NCBI GenBank assembly: GCA_905221615.1
Contig: CAJNDT010006127.1
Coordinates: 40,001-104,000, forward strand
DNA length: 64,000 nucleotides
Source: Symbiodinium sp. CCMP2592
Lineage: Eukaryota; Sar; Dinophyceae; Suessiales; Symbiodiniaceae
Direction: 5' to 3'
Shown: piece after piece, positions 19,855 through 28,400 of the stretch
Position numbering within the stretch: the stretch's first letter is position 1
Layout: every line of letters begins with the position of its first letter
Position numbers and translations under genes: made by a program
Notes under the pieces: model-generated
What the model was told of the DNA's origin: nothing
Database searches by the model: none
Seen by the model: the letters and a program-made list of their open reading frames with translations, nothing else

Positions 19855-20994
19855 GCGGGAATGGATATGGTCTGATCTGGACGTTATCATGGTTGGCACA
19901 TGGATGCTCTGCGGAAATGGATATGGTCTGATCTAGACATGGTTGGCGCCTGGATGCTCTGCGGGAATGGATATGGTCTGATCTAGACATGGTTGGCGCC
20001 TGGATGCTCTGCGGGAGTGGATATGGTCTGATCTGGACGTTATCATGGTTGGCACATGGATGCTCTGCGGGAATGGATATGGTCTGATCTGGACGTTATC
20101 ATGGTTGGCACATGGATGATCTGCGGGAATGGATATGGTCTGATCTGGACGTTATCATGGTTGGCACATGGATGCTCTGGGGGAATGGATATGGTCTGAT
20201 CTGGACGGGTTGGCACATGGATGCTCTGCGGGAATGGATATGGTCTGATCTAGACATGGTTGGCGCCTGGATGCTCTTCGGGAATGGATATGGTCTGATC
20301 TAGACATGGTTGGCGCCTGGATGCTCTTCGGGAATGGATATGGTCTGATCTGGACGTTATCATGGTTGGCACATGGATGCTCTGCGGGAATGGATATGGT
20401 CTGATCTAGACATGGTTGGCGCCTGGATGCTCTGCGGGAATGGATATGGTCTGATCTGGACGTTATCATGGTTGGCACATGGATGCTCTGGGGGAATGGA
20501 TATGGTCTGATCTGGACATTATCATGGTTGGCACATGGATGCTCTGCGGGAATGGATATGGTCTGATCTAGACATGGTTGGCGCCTGGATGCTCTGCGGG
20601 AATGGATATGGTCTGATCTGGACGTTATCATGGTTGGCACGTGGATGCTCTGCGGGAATGGATATGGTCTGATCTAGACATGGTTGGCGCCTGGATGCTC
20701 TGCGGGAATGGATATGGTCTGATCTGGACGTTATCATGGTTGGCACATGGATGCTCTGCGGGAATGGATATGGTCTGATCTGGACGTTATCATGGTTGGC
20801 ACATGGATGCTCTGCGGGAATGGATATGGTCTGATCTAGACGTTATCATGGTTGGCACATGGATGCTCTGCGGGAATGGATATGGTCTGATCTAGACATG
20901 GTTGGTGCCTGGATGCTCTGCGGGCATGGATATGGTCTGATGCGGACGTTTTCATGGTTGGCACATGGATGCTCTGCGGGCATGGATATGGTCC
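19855..20994. repeat. Satellite-like array of alternating 56- and 50-bp units
   Basis: About 21 head-to-tail units begin GCGGGAATGGATATGGTCTG. Long units (56 bp) contain CTGGACGTTATCATGGTTGGCA. Short units (50 bp) lack GTTATC and read CTAGACATGGTTGGCGCC. The order is roughly L S S L L L s S S L S L L S L S L L L S L. Single substitutions are few. Frames through the array, such as the repeated WSDLD peptide, are repeat translations. Confidence 0.9.
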
Positions 20995-20999
20995 AATGG

Positions 21000-21320
21000 A
21001 AAGGTTGCCCAAATTTGTACTTGGATTCGAAGAGTGATACATTCCATTCAGCTGGGATGAGTATTTCTCATCTGAGCAAGTTGATCCGATGCAGTTAACT
21101 GTGATAGGCACATCTGACGAAGTTGATTCAGCAAAGTATGTAGCAAAGTATATGTTGAAACAAGGCTGATACCAAGAAAGTTAAACAAAGTACGTTATTA
21201 TCCCCCCCCGCTTCGCCCTCTCCCCCCCCTTTCCCCAGCAATGGCACTACCAAGCCAAAACGTAGGCGCAGTTATCCCCCCATGTGCATAAAGTTCGACC
21301 GTAGAACACAACACAAAAAG
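21000..21320. other. No gene seen
   Basis: A stretch after the array with C-runs (CCCCCCCC at 21203 and 21222) and no coding frame that I can support. Confidence 0.5.
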
Positions 21321-21323
21321 GCT

Positions 21324-22658
21324 TCATTTCAGAAGGGACACCTGGCGCAGGGCTTGGAGACTCATGCGGGGGGGCTCGCCCGCGGCCTCCAAAACAAAGC
21401 CCTCGGCCTGCCACTTTTGCAACAGCTGCGCCTCAGTCTCTTGACCCAGGAGGTCATACAACTTGCGCGGATGAGGCACTGCCACTGGCTTGCCCACCGC
21501 CATGCACAAAAACGTCTTGTTGGCCATGTCCAAACGCTGAATTGAAATGCCTTGACGGACACTTTGCTGTTGGCAACAATGGTGTGAATGCTGGGAAAGT
21601 AGGTCTGCAACCCTCCCGGGCGTCGAATCGTTTGACCGTCAGCCAACATCCAAGGGTCCGGCGTCTGTGGTCGTTGCAAATGAAGCCCGCCACGAGTTGC
21701 CATCAAAGTCCTAATAGAAACTAGGGGCATGAGTTCTTTGACAACAGTCACCCGGAAGCGGCGCTAACCAAATTTTGGGCCCCGGTCCTCACACCCTTGT
21801 CGCACTTGGCAAGCTCCGCCGTCAGTGGCTGGGACCAAATCCGCAAAGTTCGCCTGAGCGCCTGGATGAGGTCCATGTGGGTGCGGACTTCCCGAGGTGC
21901 CAAAAGGCAGCGCCAGGCTTGCTCCGCCGTCTGTTGCGACGCAGGAAGTCCTGGCAAGGATCTCCCTGCCACACCGCAATGCCACGATGCTGTGTACAGC
22001 GGCTGTTCCTGGAACAGCTCCTCCTTGATGTAGCGTTGAAAGAAGTAATTCGCAAACTGCGGGTCTGGCCAGTGCTCCATTCTCCTTCGCGTGACCTTCC
22101 AAAAGAGGTGAAAGGAGAGCATGGTCGGTACAAACATGCTCTCGGAGACAATGCGGAGGAAAACGCCAATGGGGCGCGAAGTCAGGTGAGGCGGAATGGC
22201 ACGTTCTGGGCCCTGCTCAATGGGGAGCGGCTGCTCAGCCGCCACACCACGCCGTCGCCCGCCGCCCCCTTGTCCACGTCCCCGAGCAGCCCTGCTTCGC
22301 CGTCTCCGTTGCACACCGCGAGCCTGCGCAGTGCCGCTGTTGTGGTTGCGCCTTATGGCACGTCTGGCATGCTCAATATCCCTTGCCGCAGTCGGCAGCC
22401 TGGTAGGCTGGCTCGAACGATTGCGGGAAAGCCTGGAAACCAATCTGTGTGCAGCTGCTTCGGTGGCGCCATGCCACGTCTGTGAAGCTCTTCACGAAAA
22501 ACGTCCACGACCTCCTGGCACGCCTGCAAGTGCTGCAGAAACAAAAAGCCGTCCGCCAGATTCGAGCTCCGAAACCCGCCAAAGGACATCAGTTTTTCGA
22601 GCTTAGCAGGTCTCAAAGCACTCAAGCGATGTCCTTTGCTTTTTGCTTCCGCCCGCAA
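21324..22658 (-). pseudogene. MULE-like transposase remnant, C-terminal part
   Basis: Four minus-strand frame pieces follow one another with frameshifts. From 22658 there is GFLFLQHLQACQEVVDVFRE and PKQLHTDWFPGFPAIVRASLP. From 22443 there is HARRAIRRNHNSGTA, a basic RRRRSRAARGRGQGGGGRRR stretch, FHLFWKVTRRRMEHWPDPQF and LYTASWHCGVAGRSLPGLPAS. Then come SIRTLMATRGG (to 21680) and FLCMAVGKPVAVPHPRKLYDLLGQ, ending at 21324. The HTDW aspartate followed by an SQQTAEQAW block is the spacing I would expect of a MULE-type D...E catalytic core. That family call is tentative. The region probably continues the N-terminal frame at 23176-24051, with decayed sequence between. Confidence 0.45.
22580..22638. 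repeat. Solitary 59-bp hairpin element
   Basis: Perfect 11-bp ends CAAAGGACATC and GATGTCCTTTG, with interior AGTTTTTCGAGC to AAGCACTCAAGC. It is the cleanest single copy of the hairpin family and sits inside the transposase remnant. Confidence 0.8.
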
Positions 22659-22804
22659 ACCCCCTCCTTAACCCCATAAACCTTGCATTTGCGGCAAAAC
22701 GCTTGGCTTGTGAACATGGGCAACCTGCTTGGAAACGGATCGCTGCCTCGTTGTCTTCGTTGCCCGGCCACATGGCCAGGATAAGTGGCCAGAAAGACCT
22801 TCGC

Positions 22805-22965
22805 CACCTGCGGTTATGAATCTGACACCTAGTCCATTAGGGCACAGGGCTTGTATACGAGGAACTACAAGATGCCCAGGCAGGTATAAGGGTATTGAGA
22901 ATTGAAACTGCGACCGGTGGCTTTTGAAGTTGACGGCTTATCCATGAGGCCACAATGACTTGGAG
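22805..22965 (-). other. Two tRNA-like modules in tandem (SINE-like)
   Basis: On the minus strand GTGGCCTCATGGATAAG (22953-22937) resembles the D-arm of an arginine tRNA, and GGTCGCAGTTTCAATTCTC (22915-22897) resembles its B-box. About 100 bp on, GTGCCCTAATGGACTAGG (22845-22828) repeats the D-arm motif. Acceptor and T stems do not pair well, so these are not functional tRNA genes. Confidence 0.4.
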
Positions 22966-22984
22966 CTCAGACTTACAAAAGAAT

Positions 22985-23175
22985 ACACTCCCTCTATCTT
23001 GCACAGCCCCGCCTTCCTCCCAGGCATCTGCGCACTATCACTGACAGCATGATGACATGGTTGGCCATCCTCTTGATCTTATAAGTTGCGTCGGTTGTGG
23101 CAGCCCAAGCCTGCTACGACTGGCAACTGGCAACAGAAACCGATGAACCGTACCCAAAAGCCAAAACCTACCAAG
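22985..23175 (-). pseudogene. Linker part of the transposase-like repeat
   Basis: This segment equals 1-190 at the left edge of the window. It holds frameshifted codons such as WLDLVGFGFWVRFIGF and joins the N-terminal frame to the downstream remnant. Confidence 0.35.
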
Positions 23176-24051
23176 TCAAGCCAGGTCGCCACATCCAGCA
23201 GGGGTTCTGGAAGAAGTTCCTCTAGCTTCTCCCAAAAACGGACGCACCAGCAGGACCCACCGCACCTCTGGGCGGATTTCATATCGCGCAACACGAAGAT
23301 CAGCTTCGTAGTCATTGCTGCTTGCAACAGCCCAAGCCTCGAACTCAGGAATGTTGGCTTGCCACTCCGACGTGTTCGCCCCAAACTGTCGCCTTCGCTG
23401 TCTCAAGATGGCAGCGATGTGCTTTGGCTCAATCAAGCGTTTCAGCTGGGCCGCCACGTTGGTAGGGGTGCAGGGCACGTTGCGTGCTAGCAACTGGTCG
23501 GCAATCTGCAGAACATCCTCGCGGTCCTGGTGAGTCGGACCAGTACCACAAGCCACTGTTGGACGTAGCACACGCTCTTCTCCCGAGCATCTGCCACTGG
23601 TCCAAACCGAAAGAATGTAGGTTCGCAGATTCTCTGCATGGCCACCATGGAACTTAAAGTGACGGCCCTTGCCTGCATGGCAATCGGTGTGCTTTACACA
23701 CTTCCCAACCAAGACATAGCCTTTGGACGTCCATTGGGGCGATCGGAAATCGCCAAGTTTTCGACCCCTGTCTTTGGCCCAACGGAAGACGCTAGTCCTC
23801 AAAACATCCAGGGGATCGTCTTCATCTGCTGCTGGCAACGGCAGAGGATATTCTTCCAAGAGTGTGTACTGAAACCTCGGCCGTGTGATAGACGGCGGCT
23901 CAACAACGTCCATGGCTCGTAAACACAACGAACGCACAACATCACAACTTTTGGCCACTGAAGCTCTCTCAAACTGTTTGTTGCTTGCCCTATTGCCCAT
24001 TTTGGTAAGTTTGACATCCCCCCCCCCTCTGCAGCAAACAGCAGCAAGCAA
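23176..24051 (-). pseudogene. MULE-like transposase N-terminal frame, uninterrupted paralog
   Basis: A 291-residue frame reads VKLTKMGNRASNKQFERAS, RFQYTLLEEYPLPLPAADED, then a cysteine/histidine block (KCVKHTDCHAGKGRHFKFHGGH) that could be a FLYWCH/GCM1-like zinc-binding fold. It continues TNVAAQLKRLIEPKHIAAIL and EFEAWAVASSNDYEADLRVAR. The true protein probably continued past 23176 in another frame. This copy shows the empty target site of the 11.9-kb transposon at about 23463 (TTGGTAGGGG). It also keeps the 249 bp missing at 12503. Domain naming is tentative. Confidence 0.45.
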
Positions 24052-24239
24052 GGCATGCCTGTCTCAAGCTGCGAGCGAAGAATGAAGCAGGCATCCATAA
24101 ACATGGCGTCGCACCCGGGTCGAACTCGTCAAAAACTGAAGACATGTCCTTTGAATGAAAAGCGCTCGCAGTATCTGACGAACCTCGTTTCAAATCCTAC
24201 TGTCTATTCTCTTGAAGGTCTTGTAGAGGGAATTTAAAT

Positions 24240-24496
24240 GACAAGCTGCAACAGGCGTCCTCCCCCCCCCTCCCCCCCCCCAAAGCACAGCTGTTTTGGC
24301 CTTCAAGCCCTGTGTGCTACCAAAACTGGCGTCCTTTGCTTCCTTTCCCCTCCCCCCCCCAAAGGACAGCTGTTTTGGCCTTCAAGCCCTGTGTGCTACC
24401 AAAACTGGCGTCCTTTGCCCCCCACCCCCTCCCCCCCCAAAGGACAGCTTTTGTCCTTCAAGCCCTGTGCCAAAACTGGCCCCCCCCCTCCCCCGT
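24240..24496. repeat. Hairpin minisatellite next to retroelement A
   Basis: Cores lie at 24291-24338 (shortened), 24360-24417 (58 bp) and a degenerate third at about 24438-24480, separated by C-rich runs. The same family occupies 12945-13530 in the equivalent position upstream of the other transposase copy. The LTR of element A starts at 24497, directly after a CCCCCCCCTCCCCCGT run. Confidence 0.8.
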
Positions 24497-24680
24497 TGAG
24501 ATGTAACCTGGACGTGTATCCCCTCGCTAGGCGTACAGGAACACAGGCACTCAGGTGTCTCTTTTGCTACAGGCGCACAGCTGTAGTCCACTGCACTAGA
24601 ACCTTGAGCAACAGGCATGGATACATGCAAGTGATACGTGAAACAGACAGGCACCTGGATGTGTAACATTCAGTGTTTCA
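24497..24680 (-). repeat. 3' LTR of element A (184 bp)
   Basis: Starts TGAAACACTGAATGTT and ends ATCTCA on the minus strand, so it has TG...CA ends. By eye it is identical to the LTR at 59230-59413 and to the visible part of the one at 47077. Confidence 0.9.
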
Positions 24681-25408
24681 ACCAGGCACAAATTTAAAAC
24701 ACGTAGAGCTGCATGGCCGTGGAGTCGGCATTCAACTAGCCTGTTATTGCTCTCGGTCGAATTAGCGGAGTATTGAGCTACATCTGCGACTTGAAGAGAA
24801 TCTATACATCTCTCACCTGAAGACAGCTTCAATGAAAAGAGCAGAACACGCACGAAAACGCAAACGGATCTTCAACTGAAAACTTTTGCTTGAAAGTTGC
24901 CCACTTGTGTTCAGTTTCCTCTCCAGGCGGAAAGCTTACTGTCACATAAAAGATTGTAGAGCTTAGCTCCACTTGATGCCAGCATGACATCTTGCGACAC
25001 GGCAAATATATAAGGGCATGAGAAGTATCTTATCCTGAGATAAGTATCTTCTTTCTGACAAGGTCTTTAAGGAAGTACCTCTTCATGAGAAAAGCATCTT
25101 CCTATGAAATGGCGAATGCTCAAACTGGATACCTTCTTATGAAAGAAGCATTCCGTGAAACACTCACTCCACTTCTTCCATCGGACCTTGGTTCATCACC
25201 CTCTGGTTGTACTGCTCCACCCTACGACGAGTACGAGGACTGTCATCAGGATGAGGCAAATGGTGGTGAGGGTAGTACCATCTCTCCAAATGCCAGTGAA
25301 AAAGCTGCAGGCGAAATGGGAACCACGGTCTATCACCAAAGGATGCTGGGCCAGGACCAACGTCTTCGTCAGGAACGTCAACGTCTGCGTCCTCGCCCTC
25401 ATCTGAAC
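24681..25408 (-). other. 3' UTR and C-terminal extension region of element A
   Basis: Contains perfect 6-4-6 hairpins at 25029-25044 and 25133-25148. CAGGCACAAATTTAAAA lies next to the LTR (24683-24699). The TGA-CTA-G context is preserved (TGA on 25415-25413), followed by the same open extension as in element B. However, the third ORF of this copy reaches it in another frame because of a deletion in its lysine-rich tail. No clear polypurine tract precedes the LTR. Confidence 0.6.
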
Positions 25409-28400
25409 CTAGTCAGTTTTTGCCCTTGGCCTTGCCTTTGGACTTGTCCTTGGTCTTGCCCTTGGACTTGCCCTTGTCGGCGTCCTTGCCTTTTCCTTTG
25501 GAGGGCCTTCCTTGCCACCAGGAGGTTGTGCGGGTTCTTGAGGACGTTGAGAACCAGAAGCTTTAGCACCAGAAGCTGCCTCTTCCTGAGAAGAGCTTGC
25601 TCCCTGTGGTGCGGCTGCAGGACCAGTAGAACCAGAACCACGCGCCTTGTTCAGCTTCTGTCTCTCTTTTCTTCTGTCCGCGGCTTCCTTCATGGTGTCG
25701 GGATTGCGGTTGAGCGCTCTCATCCTGCCTCCAGAGTACTGGTTCGCGTGAACCTCGATGAGGAGCGGAGTGTGAGCGTCATAGTCCCGATCGTTGAGAA
25801 GGTACGCGGCGCTGGTGGAGTTTAACAGCCACTCAGAGACATGGATGTCGAACTCAGTCTTTGAAGACGGAAACTCCGCCCATTGATCGTCCGACATGCT
25901 GTGTCCCCATTCCATGACTGTAGCCATAACAGGATCCAAACCAGGAAAAGTATTCCAGTCTGGTTGCTTAGCTTCCTTGTATGGCATTCCCAGCGTGTCC
26001 TCATACTGCTTCAGAAGCCACATGGCGTTTGCTGACACATGTCTCGCACGAGGCGAACAGAAGTGTGGGCACTTTGGGCTTTCTGACCAGGCCTCCAAGA
26101 AGTAGTCGAGAAGGCTTTGGTACATCCCGCCACGAATATCCATCGACTCCTGCTTTCTGCCGGTGGCCCGGTAGAGGGCCATGTTGGCGTCGCCACCGAT
26201 GAGGTCGACTTGGTAGTGCAAGCAGTCGATGAACATGTTGCCCAACACTTCATGAGCCAACGCCACCTTGTCTGCCGCCGCGTCGTTGTGGAGGTGGAAG
26301 ACACAAACTCTGAGCCGGTCGGATCCAGCTCGCTCCAAGACCTTGGTCAGTGACTCATCTGGAACATCACCACGACTGCCCTGGAGACCGGTCGGTAACG
26401 TCATGCCATACACGATTTCCGCGACCATATAGGTTATTGGAAGGGACTCGTGGGCATATCCACTGAGAGTGGAGCCGGCAAGACGGGTGATCGAAGATCC
26501 GACACCATTTGTACGACTTCCCACCATCAGGTCCTTGGACTCGTTACGCAGGAATTGCCACCCGCGTGACTTGAGGAAGGCTTCCTCGGAGTCATCGATT
26601 GTAGTCGCTTCGCAGAGCATAAACAAATGCGTCTTCGACTGTGCAATCGATTTTATCAAGGCTCCTTTATTAGCGTCGTCCCAGTCAATGTGATTAGCAA
26701 CGGAGCTAGGAGCGGAACGCTTTCTTCCCCTGCTCATGTTGCCGAGATTGAGGATGAGCGCGGCGTACTTGGTCTTGCTGGTGAAGATAGGGACATTGGA
26801 GTCCTCTGCCAGACCAAAACGATGTATATAAGGATTCGGCATCTTCTCAAGAGAGAGGTCCCCGATCTCCTCTTCATCGACTCCGGTGCTCAAGAAGTAG
26901 TGAAGCATAGCATTCAAGAGTTCTTCTCGAGTTGCCGGATTGCCGCTTGCATCCAAGGACTTCAGCTTATCAAGAAGTGCTTCCATAACCTCCAATGCTG
27001 ATTCTCGGATGTCAGAGGCCTTGCCCATGAGCTTGTCGTCCAAGGTGCTACGAACGTCCCCAGAACGAAAAACAACGTCCTTTTTGTCGGGACGGCGCTC
27101 ATAGATGGGATCCATCTTGTTGAGTTGGTTGAATAGATCCACCATAGAAAGAGAGTATTTCTGTCCCTTGTGGTTCGGAACATTTACCCTCCAACTCATA
27201 TGCTGCACCTTGTAGGCGAGAACGGGCTCGTAATCAGGATCACGAAGTCCTGTATGATACAAGCCTGAATAGCCATATCCATGCAACTGCTTGCAGAGCA
27301 GCCGCATAGGGCTTTGTCGTTCGATTTCGGTGAGCTGCTTAAGGAAATGTTTGAACTCTTCGAGATCAACGAGCTCGATCTTTTCCTTTGCCTTGCCCAT
27401 CTTGTCGAACGCGTTCTCATTCTGGTCCTCTGCATCCTTCGCGGCCTGGTAGTACTCAGGATCCGGAACAGTCTTACATTTCCCCCAGATGCCTTGATCG
27501 TGAAGTTCACTTTCATCATCCTTCTCGGGAGAAATGTCTGGCATGGATTCCTCACCCTGTGGTGAGCCTTCCTCAGCCATTTCGATGTTCTCGGACTTAC
27601 CTCCTTCCTGACCCATGTGCTCATCAGATTCGACCTTTACCTCGGATCCCTCTCCATGTGGAGAGCCTTCCTCAGCTTCGGTCTTCTGCTGTGTGACATC
27701 AGCCCCAGATACCTCCCCCTGTGGAGAGCCTTCCGGAACGTCTGTCTCCATTGGCTCGACTGTAGCCTCAGGTACCTCTCCCTGTGGAGAGCTTCCTGGA
27801 GCATCAGTCTCCATTGGCACATCGGTCGGCTCGGTCTTAACCGGATCAACCTTCTTGCCCTGTGGCAAGTCCGTGGATCCAGACGACGGTTCGGAGGTAT
27901 CCATCTGAGTAGCCGCGGGAGGCTCCTCGATCTCCTCGATCTGTGGACATGGGAGTCGCTCGATGAACTCCTCGATCATAATGTCGTCATATGGTCGGGT
28001 GAGGAGCTCATTCAGCTCAGACTCCTTCTTCGCCTTCAAGTCTTCGTACGCCACCAAGTCAGCTTTTGCCTTGCGGGCGAAAGCTGATTTGAAATCGCGC
28101 TGGTCAGACTCAGCGAAGACTTTCTCCAGAACCGCCAGGAGGTAGCTGCCGTTGAACGGCTGCTTCAGGGTACTGTCGTAGAGACAATAGCCCTCAGGGG
28201 TTCGCACCGTGTATTTACGGCGAACCTCCAGATCACCGGCGTGGCGCTGGATGTAGGAGAAGAAGTCCACTCCATAAGCCTCATTGATGACGCGGACGAG
28301 CATCTGGAAATCCTCTCGCACATAGCCAACCTCTTCATACACATACCTTTCCCTGAGGAAAGCCTTGTGTGCGGCGAGCTTGCGAGAGTAGTCGGGATCC

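Noticed and set aside
20112-20640. 161-residue minus-strand repeat protein
   Set aside because: It is a translation of the 56/50-bp array, with frame kept only by chance combinations of units.
21775-22485. 236-residue plus-strand frame
   Set aside because: It is antisense to the MULE-like transposase remnant, whose minus-strand frames give more coherent protein sequence.
22890-22962. Functional tRNA-Arg gene on the minus strand
   Set aside because: D-arm and B-box words are present but the acceptor and T stems do not pair.
24681-24720. Polypurine tract next to the 3' LTR
   Set aside because: The bases next to the LTR (TTTAAATTTGTGCCTGGT on the coding strand) are not purine rich, so no standard plus-strand primer can be marked.
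25085-25825. 246-residue plus-strand frame with arginine/cysteine repeats
   Set aside because: It lies antisense to the lysine-rich tail of the third ORF and its extension; composition fits a shadow frame.
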